Shown one piece after another: positions 33,586-41,606 of a DNA stretch of 64,000 bases. The notes beneath the pieces were generated by a model. That model ran no database searches, was not told where the DNA came from, and saw nothing but the letters and a program-made list of their open reading frames with translations. Each line of letters opens with the position of its first letter. The first letter of the stretch is position 1. The DNA comes from Nocardioides acrostichi (lineage in GTDB: Bacteria > Actinomycetota > Actinomycetes > Propionibacteriales > Nocardioidaceae): the NCBI RefSeq assembly GCF_015319165.1, contig NZ_JADIVZ010000007.1, forward strand, positions 1 to 64,000, given 5' to 3'. The position numbers and the translations under genes are program-made.

Positions 33586-34893
33586 CTAGTCGCCCATCTG
33601 ACCCTCGAAGTCGTAGAGGTCGCTGTCGGTGAACGTCTTGGACTTCGCGTCGTAGACACTCATGTAGGACGCCTCCATGGCCTCGTGGTCCTCGAGTCCG
33701 TCGAGCTTGAACCGCACGCCGTCCTTGAGCAGCGCCGGCTGGAAGTCGAGCGTGGAGAAGGCCGACATGATGCCCAGGCGGCTCAGGCCGAGCGGTGAGT
33801 CGGCGGCCTCCTTGATCGCCTCGAAGAGTGGCTGCGAGTACAAGAACCCGCCGAGCGAGGTGTTGTTGATCGGGGTGTCGGGCGAGGACTTGTGGAGCAG
33901 GTCGACGGCCTCGAGCACCGCGGGATCCTTGGCTCCCTCACCGCGTGAGGGATCCTTGACGTACGTCGTGATGTGCCAGCCGTCGGCGGCCTGGCCGGCG
34001 ACGTCGAACGTCGCGCTCGAGCATGTCGAGGTGATGTACGACGGCACGTCCCAGCCCTGGTTGGCCGCCTCCTGCATCGTCGAGGCGCACTGCGCCGACG
34101 TCGGGATCGCGATGAGGGTGTCGGCGCCCGAGGAGCGCAGCGTCGTGATCTGCGAGGACGGTGCCGCCGTCTCGGTCGCCTCGATCGTCTCGGTCTTGAC
34201 GATCTGGTTCTTGCCGGCGTACTTCTTCAGCGCATCCAGGTAGTCCTTGCCGGACTCCGTGTTGGAGTACAGCACCGCGACCTTGGCGCCGTCGGGGTGG
34301 TTGGCCGTGATGTCGGCCATCATGATGCGCGAGTCGAGCGCCGAGGGCTGCGAGAACACCGCTGTCCACGGGTAATCGGCGGGGTCGTTGGCCGAGGCAC
34401 CGCCGGAGACGCCGGGCAGGAACGGCACGCACTCCTCGCCCAGGATGCCGCGTACGGCGACCACCTGCGCCGTCGCGATGACGGTGGTCATGAGGTCGAT
34501 GTCGTCCTTGTCGAGCAGCGTCTGGGTCGAGGTCAGCGCCTTGTCGGGCGTGAACGCGTCGTCCTCCGAGACGAGCTGGAACGTCGTGTCGAGCCCGGAG
34601 GTCTTGTTGAAGTTGTCGAACGCGGCCTTGAGCCCGGGGCCGATCACGCCGAGGGCCGGTGCGACCGGACCGGTCAGCGGCATCGTGTTGCCGACCTTGA
34701 CCGTCTTGCCCAACGGCTGGGTGACGTCGGTGGGGCACTGGCTCAGGTCGATACCGAGCGCCTTGGCTGCCGCCTCGGCCTCGCTCGACACATCACCGCC
34801 CGAGTTGTCGTCGGCGACCGGCGAGCCGCAGGCCGTGGCCAGGAGGCCGATGGTCAGCACGGTTGCGGACAGCCGTGTGCGCTTCGTGAACAT
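33586..34893 (-). CDS. ABC transporter substrate-binding lipoprotein (branched-chain amino acid/aromatic type)
   Basis: A 435-residue Leu/Ile/Val-binding-family protein, start ATG 34893 behind AAGGAG. The signal peptide ends in a lipobox (IGLLATAC, Cys22), so it is membrane-anchored outside. GKTVKVGNTMPLTGPVAPALG and AVRGILGEECVPFLPGVSG are typical of the periplasmic-binding fold. In degraders such proteins bind aromatic acids or similar carboxylates. It is separated from its permease genes by 199 bp and has its own regulon operator (site 10) and a strong terminator, so it can be expressed in excess. Confidence 0.9.
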   Translation of the reverse strand: MFTKRTRLSATVLTIGLLATACGSPVADDNSGGDVSSEAEAAAKALGIDLSQCPTDVTQPLGKTVKVGNTMPLTGPVAPALGVIGPGLKAAFDNFNKTSGLDTTFQLVSEDDAFTPDKALTSTQTLLDKDDIDLMTTVIATAQVVAVRGILGEECVPFLPGVSGGASANDPADYPWTAVFSQPSALDSRIMMADITANHPDGAKVAVLYSNTESGKDYLDALKKYAGKNQIVKTETIEATETAAPSSQITTLRSSGADTLIAIPTSAQCASTMQEAANQGWDVPSYITSTCSSATFDVAGQAADGWHITTYVKDPSRGEGAKDPAVLEAVDLLHKSSPDTPINNTSLGGFLYSQPLFEAIKEAADSPLGLSRLGIMSAFSTLDFQPALLKDGVRFKLDGLEDHEAMEASYMSVYDAKSKTFTDSDLYDFEGQMGD

Positions 34894-35029
34894 GTCGTGC
34901 TCCTTCGAGAGACTGGTCCTCGGTCGGACCGTGAGATGCAGCGTCGAGATCCCGAGTCGGTGGCTCATGGGTCTGGCTCACCCGCCGGGCCTCAGTGTGA
35001 TGTGGGCGACACCGGGGGTCCGATCGCGG

Positions 35030-35046
35030 ATTCCGTCGGGTGGAAC
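35030..35046. promoter_or_regulatory. Regulon palindrome, site 10
   Basis: ATTCC-GTCGGGT-GGAAC, one mismatch, 137 bp upstream of the substrate-binding protein start, just past the permease stop at 35093. Confidence 0.65.
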
Positions 35047-35092
35047 CCCCGCACAAGATGCGTGGCCGGCACCCGCCCCAGCGCCGAGGCGC

Positions 35093-36214
35093 TCAGTCGG
35101 CGAGAGGGGCGCCTGCCGCCGTCTCCTGGCGCGGCTGGCACGCGGCGGGTTCGATCCCCTGGTCGGCGGAGACGGGTGGGGCCTCGGAGAGGTCGAACCT
35201 CGGAGTCGGGCGCCGGGGCTCGACCACGAGGACGCGGGCGCCCAGCCGCCCGAGGCCGCCGACGACGCCCTCGCGCAGCGTGAACACCATGACGATGATG
35301 AGGATCCCGAACAGGACGCCGGCGGCGGGGCCGTCGGTCAGCTCCCCGGTCCAGAGGGGCAGGTAGTAGATCACGAAGCCGCCGATGATCGGGCCCCAGA
35401 AGCTCGCCCGCCCACCGAGCACCATGGCGACCAGCAGGTAGATCGTGAAGAGCAGGGAGAAGCTGTCGGGGGTCAGGATCCCGGTGTCGACGGCGAACAG
35501 CCCGCCCGCGAGACCGGCGATGGCAGCCGAGATGCCGAAGAGGACCGTGCGCACGACCGTCCGGTCGACCCCCATCACGATCGCGGCGGGCTCGTTGTCG
35601 CGCAGCGCCACGATGGCGCGTCCCGTCCTGCCCCGCATGATGTTCCACACGAGTAGGCACGACACCGCCAACGCCACGACCGCCACGTAGTAGAGCCATA
35701 GGATCTGGCCGGCGCGACCGGCGAAGTAGGCGTGATCGGGAGCATCGAAGCTGATCCCGAACAGCCCGGCGGATCCTCCGGTCAGGGAGTCGAAGCGTCG
35801 CACCAGGCTCGGGAAGATCACCCCGACCGCCAAGGTGACCAGGGCCAGGTACATGCCCCGCAGTCGCAGCGCGGGCACGCCGACCAGCACGCCGACCACG
35901 AAGCAGACCAGCATGCCCAGGACGAAGGCCACCGGCGGGTACCAGCCGTGGTCCGTGACCAGGATGCCGGTGGTGTACGCGCCGAAGCCGAAGAACGCCG
36001 CGTGACCCAGCGAGATCTGGCCTCCGAACCCCGACAGCAGGTTGAGGCCGACGGCCGCGATCGCCAGGATCAGCGCGCCGGTGACCTGGTCGAGGCGATA
36101 GGGAGCCACGACGTAGGGCAACGCGAGGACGACGGCCACCACGAGGGCCACCCGTCCCAACCGGATGCCCCGGTGCGGCATCGTGCCTTCGTGAACGGTG
36201 ATCGGCAGTGCCAT
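35093..36214 (-). CDS. livM: LivM-type ABC permease
   Basis: A 373-residue membrane protein with eight to ten hydrophobic segments. The LivM signature AVGLNLLSGFGGQISLGHAAFFGFGAY is near residues 53-80 and GRAIVALRDNEPAAIVMGVD (EAA-like loop) near 195-214. A hydrophilic C-terminal extension of about 50 residues (PRRPTPRFDLSEAPPVSADQ and on) is longer than usual. It forms the import channel with LivH. Its ATG overlaps the LivH stop by one base (TGATG). Confidence 0.92.
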   Translation of the reverse strand: MALPITVHEGTMPHRGIRLGRVALVVAVVLALPYVVAPYRLDQVTGALILAIAAVGLNLLSGFGGQISLGHAAFFGFGAYTTGILVTDHGWYPPVAFVLGMLVCFVVGVLVGVPALRLRGMYLALVTLAVGVIFPSLVRRFDSLTGGSAGLFGISFDAPDHAYFAGRAGQILWLYYVAVVALAVSCLLVWNIMRGRTGRAIVALRDNEPAAIVMGVDRTVVRTVLFGISAAIAGLAGGLFAVDTGILTPDSFSLLFTIYLLVAMVLGGRASFWGPIIGGFVIYYLPLWTGELTDGPAAGVLFGILIIVMVFTLREGVVGGLGRLGARVLVVEPRRPTPRFDLSEAPPVSADQGIEPAACQPRQETAAGAPLAD

Positions 36215-37104
36215 CAGACTCTCTCCACTCGCCTGGATCCGAACAGACCGGACGGTCTGACCATGAGGACGATCAACAGCAGCACCAGCGCGACCGCCAG
36301 CTTCAGATCGGAGCCGACGAACGAGACGTACCCGCCGATCAGGCTCTCCAGCACGCCGATGATGAGCCCTGCCAGCACCGCTCCACCGGGTGAGTCGAAA
36401 CCCCCGAGGGTGGCCGCGGCCGCGGCGTAGATGAGGAAGGTGAACATCATGTACGTCGTCAGGGTCGTGCCCGGGGCGACGAGCGGCCCGAGCAGTCCAC
36501 CGACCGCGGCGGCCATCATCCAGCCCAGCGCGTTGATCCGGTTGACCCTGATGCCGAGCAGCGCAGCGGACTCGGGGTTGCTCGTCGCCGTGCGCATCGC
36601 CAGCCCGAGCTTGGTGTACTTGAACAGAGCCAGGATCGCGGCCAGGACCGCCGCGAGCAGGACCGCCAGCAGCAGCTGCTGATAGCGCACCCGGCTGCCG
36701 AGCACCCCGATGTAGTCCTCGGCGCCCGAGGAGAAGACGGTCGGGAACGCCAGCGGCTCACCACCCCAGATGATGCCGGCGGTGGCGTTCAGCGCGAGGA
36801 AGAGGCCGATGGTCACGAGCAGGATCGAGTAGTCGGCGTCGTGTCCGAGAGGCCTGACCAGCACCCGCTCGACGACGCCACCCATGATCACGCCGGCCGC
36901 GATCGCGATGACGATGGCGAAGACGACCGGCACCCCAGCCTGCGTGGCTGCGTAGGCGATGAAGGCGCAGAACATGGCCATCTCGCCCTGGGCGAGGTTG
37001 AGGTGCTTGGTGCTGCGGTAGACGCAGACCAGGGCGAGGGCGAGGAACCCGTAGATGACACCGTTGTTGAGCCCGTCGATGAGGCGGGCGACCAGTAGGT
37101 CCAT
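36214..37104 (-). CDS. livH: LivH-type ABC permease
   Basis: A 296-residue membrane protein from ATG 37104 (AGGAG upstream). LLVARLIDGLNNGVIYGFLA is the standard start, then VYRSTKHLNLAQGEMAMF and AMRTATSNPESAALLGIRVN (EAA loop, about residues 180-199). It pairs with LivM as the transmembrane channel. The stop is fused to the LivM start; the upstream LivF stop is 11 bp away, so all four genes form one unit. Confidence 0.93.
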   Translation of the reverse strand: MDLLVARLIDGLNNGVIYGFLALALVCVYRSTKHLNLAQGEMAMFCAFIAYAATQAGVPVVFAIVIAIAAGVIMGGVVERVLVRPLGHDADYSILLVTIGLFLALNATAGIIWGGEPLAFPTVFSSGAEDYIGVLGSRVRYQQLLLAVLLAAVLAAILALFKYTKLGLAMRTATSNPESAALLGIRVNRINALGWMMAAAVGGLLGPLVAPGTTLTTYMMFTFLIYAAAAATLGGFDSPGGAVLAGLIIGVLESLIGGYVSFVGSDLKLAVALVLLLIVLMVRPSGLFGSRRVERV

Positions 37105-37114
37105 GGGACAGCTC

Positions 37115-37825
37115 CTAGTAGCCGAGGTAGGCGGCACGGATGGCGTCGTCGCCGGCCAGGTCCGCTGCCGATCGGGAGGCACCGACGTGGCCGACCTCGA
37201 TGAGGTAGCCGCGATCGGCGATGCCGAGGGCCAAGGTGGCGTTCTGCTCGACGAGCAGGATGGCCATGCGCATCTCGTGGTTGATGCGTGACAAGGAGGC
37301 GAACATCTCCTGCGTCAGCTTCGGTGAGAGCCCCAGGCTCGGCTCGTCGCAGAGCAGCAGCCGCGGCCGGCTCATCATGGCCCGCGAGATCGCCAGCATC
37401 TGCTGCTCGCCACCGGAGAGCAGCCCCGCCTGCTGCTTGCGGCGCTCGGCCAGCCGCGGGTAGGTGTCGAACCAGCGCGTGATGTCCTCGGCGATGCCCT
37501 GCTTGTCGCGGCGCACGTGGGCGCCCGCGCGGAGGTTCTCCTCGACCGTCAGGTCCGCGATCGTCCCGCGGCCCTGGGGAACCTGTGCGAGTCCGAGGCG
37601 GACGATCTCGTCGGGCGCCGCCCGGGAGATGTCGGTGCCGTCGAACCTCAGGCTCCCGTGGCGGGCGATCAAGCCGGAGATGGCTCGCATCGTCGTGGTC
37701 TTCCCGGCGCCGTTGGCGCCCAGGAGCACGACGACCTCGCCCTCGTCGACCGTGAGGTCCACCCCGTGCACGATGTCGGCCGCCCCGTAGCCCGCGTGGA
37801 GGTCTTCGATCTGCAAGAGGCTCAT
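37115..37825 (-). CDS. livF: LivF-type ABC ATPase
   Basis: A 236-residue ATPase. Walker A is LLGANGAGKTTTMRA (about residues 34-48), the signature GLLSGGEQQMLAISRAMM (about 133-150) and Walker B PRLLLCDEPSLGLSP (about 153-167), with LVEQN as the switch region. It energises import together with LivG. ATG 37825 overlaps the LivG stop by 4 bp. Confidence 0.95.
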   Translation of the reverse strand: MSLLQIEDLHAGYGAADIVHGVDLTVDEGEVVVLLGANGAGKTTTMRAISGLIARHGSLRFDGTDISRAAPDEIVRLGLAQVPQGRGTIADLTVEENLRAGAHVRRDKQGIAEDITRWFDTYPRLAERRKQQAGLLSGGEQQMLAISRAMMSRPRLLLCDEPSLGLSPKLTQEMFASLSRINHEMRMAILLVEQNATLALGIADRGYLIEVGHVGASRSAADLAGDDAIRAAYLGY

Positions 37826-38586
37826 GCGGCGGGCGCTCCCAGGTAGGCCGAGACGACCGCCGGGTCCGACCGGACCTCCGCGGGTGTGCCCTCGGCGATC
37901 TTCTCGCCGAAGTTCATGGCCACCACGATGTCGGAGATCCCCATGACCATGGCCATGTGGTGCTCGACGAGCAGGATCGTCAGGCCGAACTCGTCGCGGA
38001 CTCGGCGGATCGTCGAGGACAGCTCGTCCACCTCACTGTGCGTCAGTCCGCCGGCCGGTTCGTCGAGGAGCAGCAACCGGGGTCGCGCAGCGAGCGCGCG
38101 GGCGAGCTCGAGACGCTTGAGCGTGCCGAACGACTGATGGGCGGCGGGGAGGAAGGCCAGGTCGGCCAGGCCCAGCACCTCGAGCAGCTCGAAGGCCTCG
38201 GCCCTGAGCTCGCGCTCCGCCCTCGCCTGGCCGATGCGCAGGATCGAGCCCAGGTAGCCGCCCCTACCCCGGGCGTGCGCCCCCGCCATGGTGTTCTCGA
38301 GGAAGGTCAGCGACGGGAAGAGCCCGAGGTTCTGGAACGTGCGGGCGACGCCGTGACCGGCGATCCGATGGGCCGGCACGTCGAGCAGCTCCTCACCGTC
38401 GAGGCAGATGCTGCCGGCGCTGGGCTGGTAGATGCGGCTGACGCAGTTGAACAGCGTCGTCTTCCCCGCTCCGTTGGGGCCGATCAGGCCGCAGATCTGC
38501 CCACTCCCGATGGTGAACGAGAGGCCGTCCAGCGCGGTGATCCCGCCGAAGTGCATCGAGACGCCATCGACTCTCAGCTCGCTCAT
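37822..38586 (-). CDS. livG: LivG-type ABC ATPase
   Basis: A 254-residue ATPase from ATG 38586 (AGGAG upstream). Walker A is LIGPNGAGKTTLFN (about residues 34-47); ARTFQNLGLFPSLTFLENTM is the LivG Q-loop region. The signature region reads HQSFGTLKRLELARALA, that is FGTLKR in place of the usual SGGQ-like LSYGxQR, a common LivG variation. Walker B is PRLLLLDEPAGGLTHSE. First gene of the importer operon; operator site 11 lies 132 bp upstream. Confidence 0.93.
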   Translation of the reverse strand: MSELRVDGVSMHFGGITALDGLSFTIGSGQICGLIGPNGAGKTTLFNCVSRIYQPSAGSICLDGEELLDVPAHRIAGHGVARTFQNLGLFPSLTFLENTMAGAHARGRGGYLGSILRIGQARAERELRAEAFELLEVLGLADLAFLPAAHQSFGTLKRLELARALAARPRLLLLDEPAGGLTHSEVDELSSTIRRVRDEFGLTILLVEHHMAMVMGISDIVVAMNFGEKIAEGTPAEVRSDPAVVSAYLGAPAA

Positions 38587-38717
38587 GACCCGCTCCTGGG
38601 TGGGCCTGCCGCGTGGTCCATGTGTTCTCCCGGTGGGTGGTGAGGTGGTCCGGTGGCGGTCGCTGCGCCGCGCCGAGGCGTCAGTGTGACGCTGCTTACA
38701 GCCCCCTCCCACGCTCG

Positions 38718-38734
38718 TTTCCGCCGGGCGGAAC
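38718..38734. promoter_or_regulatory. Regulon palindrome, site 11
   Basis: TTTCC-GCCGGGC-GGAAC, one mismatch, between the importer operon (132 bp) and the carbonic-anhydrase-like gene (44 bp). Confidence 0.65.
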
Positions 38735-38777
38735 GCGCGGCCGTCGGGCTTCGCGCATCCGGCCCTACCGTGTCGGG

Positions 38778-39305
38778 ATGCCTCTGTACTCCCTGGAGGG
38801 CGCGAGCCCCGACATCCACCCGACCGCCTTCATCGCCCCGACCGCGACGCTCGTCGGCCAGGTGATCGTCGAGGCGGGCGCCTCGATCTGGTACAACGCC
38901 GTCATCCGGGCGGACTACGCGCCGATCGTCATCCGTGCCGGTGCGAACGTGCAGGACGGCTCGGTGATGCACGGCCCGCCCGACCTGCCGACCGAGGTCG
39001 GTCCCGGAGCCACCGTGGGTCATCTGTGCGTGGTGCACGGGGCCGTCATCGGCGCCCGCGCCCTGGTCGGCAACGGCTCGACGGTGCTCGACGGCGCCCG
39101 CATCGGCTCGCGGTGCCTGGTGGCCGCACACTCGATGGTCGCGGCCGGAGCCGAGTTCGCCGCGAACACCCTCATCGCCGGCGCGCCGGCCGTCGCGAAG
39201 CGCGACATCACCGGGTCCGTGGCGGAGCAGTGGGTCGACGGCAATCCCGACGCCTATGCCGCGCTGGCCGCACGCCACCGTGACGGGATCCTGCCGGTCA
39301 CCTGA
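38778..39305 (+). CDS. Gamma-carbonic anhydrase-like/PaaY-type hexapeptide protein
   Basis: A 175-residue left-handed beta-helix protein built of hexapeptide repeats (IVEAGASIWYNAVIRADYAP, then VIGARALVGNGSTVLDGARI). The zinc-site histidines of the family are visible in SVMHGPP and GHLCVVHGAV. PaaY-type members act as CoA thioesterases that rescue CoA in aromatic-acid pathways; a true carbonic anhydrase role is the alternative. Placement under the catabolic operator and divergent from the importer favours the pathway-linked role. Start ATG 38778. Confidence 0.85.
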   Translation: MPLYSLEGASPDIHPTAFIAPTATLVGQVIVEAGASIWYNAVIRADYAPIVIRAGANVQDGSVMHGPPDLPTEVGPGATVGHLCVVHGAVIGARALVGNGSTVLDGARIGSRCLVAAHSMVAAGAEFAANTLIAGAPAVAKRDITGSVAEQWVDGNPDAYAALAARHRDGILPVT

Positions 39306-39333
39306 GCCGGCACCACCCAGCGGCACGCAGCAA

Positions 39334-39363
39334 CGGGCCCGCCGTCCCCCGACGGCGGGCCCG
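39334..39363. terminator. Bidirectional hairpin between convergent genes
   Basis: CGGGCCCGCCGTC pairs perfectly with GACGGCGGGCCCG across a 4-nt CCCC loop (13-bp stem), between the stops at 39305 (+) and 39375 (-). Confidence 0.75.
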
Positions 39364-39374
39364 CACGGCCTCTC

Positions 39375-40694
39375 TCAGGCCGTCGGCTGTTGCGCCGGCA
39401 GCGACGGGCGCGGCGCCGTGTACATCGCCGCCGGTGCCAGGTGCTCCTCGGGCGGCAGCACCTCGCCGGTCATGAACTCGTTCCAACGCCGCCACCAGGT
39501 GCGCATCTGCAGCTCCTCGGAGCCGCTCGGGTGCTGCTCACCCGCCATGCCGCGCGAGACGTCCGACCACGGCAGCTCTCGGTGCGAGGCGAACGATCGC
39601 TGACACGTCTCGAGCGCCTCCACGTCGTCCGGCGAGGCCAGACCGCCCGGGCCCCAGAACGTCAGGAAGTTGTCGAGGCGCTGGCGCTTGAGCTCGGCAC
39701 CCTCCTCGGGCGGGACGAGCTCCCACGCCGTGACCTCCATGTAGTCGGGCGACACCGGGTCGATCTTGCGGACGACGACACCCATCACGAGATCGATGAT
39801 GACCAGGTTCGGGAAGATCACCATGTTGCGCGATCCCGACATGCGGTCGACCCAGGCGTCGCCGTACTTGTCGCGGAAGGCGTCGAAGCGGGCCTTCTTC
39901 TCCGCGGTGCCGGCCTCGGAGAGCGGGCGTCCGAAGATGCCCCCGGTGTCCGGCCCCCCCGCGATGACGGTGTGGCCGTTGCCGAGGTCGAGCGCCACCG
40001 ACTGGCCCATCTTCGCCCCGTCGAGCTCGACACCCGAGGCCATCACCATCTCGAAGTAGCGCTGGTGGGTGGAGACCGCGTGGTAGCCGTCGACGCTGTT
40101 CTCGACGAGTAGCTTCCAGTTGGCCTTGACCGAGTACTCATGAGTCCCGTCGACGATCTGCATGCCTTGCTCGGACTGGTCGGCGATGAGGTCGATGAAG
40201 TCGGTCGCCCCGGCGAGGTAGTCCACGAGGGGTTCGACATCGGGGTTGAAGCTGATGAACACGAAGCCGGCGTAGGAGTCGACCCTGGCCGGGGTCGCGA
40301 GGCCGGGACGCTCGAACTCCGGGCCGTAGGAGGTGTCGCCCGGCACCGCGACCAGCTGGCCCGAGGAGCTGAAGCTCCAGCCGTGGTAGAAGCACGTCAT
40401 GAAGCGCGCGTTGCCCGCGGGCTCACGACAGATCATCGCTCCGCGGTGCGGGCAGGAGTTCAGCCAGACCTGGATCGCACCCTTGGCGTCGCGGCCGAAG
40501 ATCATCGGCCGTCCGGCGACGTTGCGGGTCTTGAAGTCGTTGGGCTTCTTCAGCTCCGTCTCGTGACCCAGGTAGAGCCAGACCTGGTCGAAGATCTCGT
40601 CTCGCTCCTTGGCGAACACGTCGGGGTCGACCATCGCCTTCCGGTTGACCCGGAATCGCGGCATCTCGCGATCGTCGTCGATGAACTGCGACAT
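39375..40694 (-). CDS. Rieske ring-hydroxylating oxygenase, large (alpha) subunit
   Basis: A 439-residue terminal oxygenase. Rieske ligands are Cys81/His83 (SCPHRGAM) and Cys101/His104 (CFYHGWS). The mononuclear iron site begins at NWKLLVENSVDGYHAVSTH with His205 and His210, and the bridging Asp202 is present. It hydroxylates an aromatic ring with O2 and electrons from the ferredoxin. The matching beta gene is not adjacent but at 46043-46567, about 5.3 kb away. It is second in a unit after the dienelactone-hydrolase-like gene. Start ATG 40694 is chosen; GTG 40700 is an alternative. Confidence 0.94.
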   Translation of the reverse strand: MSQFIDDDREMPRFRVNRKAMVDPDVFAKERDEIFDQVWLYLGHETELKKPNDFKTRNVAGRPMIFGRDAKGAIQVWLNSCPHRGAMICREPAGNARFMTCFYHGWSFSSSGQLVAVPGDTSYGPEFERPGLATPARVDSYAGFVFISFNPDVEPLVDYLAGATDFIDLIADQSEQGMQIVDGTHEYSVKANWKLLVENSVDGYHAVSTHQRYFEMVMASGVELDGAKMGQSVALDLGNGHTVIAGGPDTGGIFGRPLSEAGTAEKKARFDAFRDKYGDAWVDRMSGSRNMVIFPNLVIIDLVMGVVVRKIDPVSPDYMEVTAWELVPPEEGAELKRQRLDNFLTFWGPGGLASPDDVEALETCQRSFASHRELPWSDVSRGMAGEQHPSGSEELQMRTWWRRWNEFMTGEVLPPEEHLAPAAMYTAPRPSLPAQQPTA

Positions 40695-40739
40695 CAGCAC
40701 ACATCCTTCTTCTCGGCCCTCGGGCCACCACTGAACATG

Positions 40740-41480
40740 TCACTCACCCAGGGCCTGCTTGAGTGACCAGATCTCTGCGTAGGGGGTGGGACGCGGGACG
40801 ACCCGCAGGTTCAACCACTCCACGACGCGCTGCCAGGAGTCGAACATGGCCGCGTGGGCCAGGGCCTCGGCGGACTCGTGGAAGAAGAGCCCCCCGACGC
40901 CCGGGTAGGTCACGACCTCGCTATACTGAGGGGACGGACCGACCAGACGCTTCGCCAGGGTCCGCACGTCGTCGGCGGGGGCCAGGTCGTCCACCGCGCC
41001 GAACATGCCCAGCCACGGCGTCACGACCGCGGGGACGGCGTCGACCAGGGCCGGTCGACCGGGCGTCGAGCGCCCCACGCCCTCGGGCGAGACGCTGACC
41101 GCGGCCCCCAGCTGAGTCCGGGACGCGGCCAACAACGCCAGCCGGCCCCCGAAGCCGTAGCCGACGACCCCGGTCTGCTCGCGGGTCCATCCGTGCGACC
41201 CCACGTGGGCCACCAGGTCGCCGAGCGCGGCGAGGGCAGCCTCGTCGCTCAGCGGCTCCGACGAGAGCGTCGCGAGGTCTGCGGCGAAGGACTCGTAGCC
41301 GTGCTCGGCCAGTGCGTTCATGAGGACGGCCATCCGACCATCCGTGCCGTGCTCCTCGCGGAGCAGGACGACAGCCCCGCGGGGGACGCCCGGCAAGAGG
41401 ATCTGCGCGACCGTCAGGGTGCCGCCGGCGACGGGTAGGTCGACCGACGCCGGTGCGATGCTGGGGATGACGGTGCTCAT
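40740..41480 (-). CDS. Dienelactone hydrolase-like alpha/beta protein lacking the nucleophile
   Basis: A 246-residue DLH-fold protein: VVLLREEHGTDGRM and VVGYGFGGRLALLA (about residues 105-118). The family nucleophile is the Cys of G-x-C-x-G-G; here the motif reads GYGFGG with Gly109 in its place. The Asp (GAVDDLAP) and a late His (GLFFHESAEA) remain. Ordinary DLH chemistry is therefore doubtful; a different nucleophile, a binding role, or an altered reaction is possible. It is first in the unit with the Rieske alpha subunit, 45 bp apart. Confidence 0.8.
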   Translation of the reverse strand: MSTVIPSIAPASVDLPVAGGTLTVAQILLPGVPRGAVVLLREEHGTDGRMAVLMNALAEHGYESFAADLATLSSEPLSDEAALAALGDLVAHVGSHGWTREQTGVVGYGFGGRLALLAASRTQLGAAVSVSPEGVGRSTPGRPALVDAVPAVVTPWLGMFGAVDDLAPADDVRTLAKRLVGPSPQYSEVVTYPGVGGLFFHESAEALAHAAMFDSWQRVVEWLNLRVVPRPTPYAEIWSLKQALGE

Positions 41481-41573
41481 GGGTGCCTCTCTGCGGACGG
41501 GGCGCACCGTCTCGGCGACGGTGCGCGGCCTCGCCTCGATCGTCTGTCACCCCACGTCGCCGAGGCAGGGACA

Positions 41574-41590
41574 GTTCTGGACGCCGGAAC
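41574..41590. promoter_or_regulatory. Regulon palindrome, site 12
   Basis: GTTCT-GGACGCC-GGAAC, one mismatch, 94 bp upstream of the DLH-like/Rieske alpha unit. Confidence 0.7.
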
Positions 41591-41606
41591 ACCCTTCGGC
41601 GATGTG

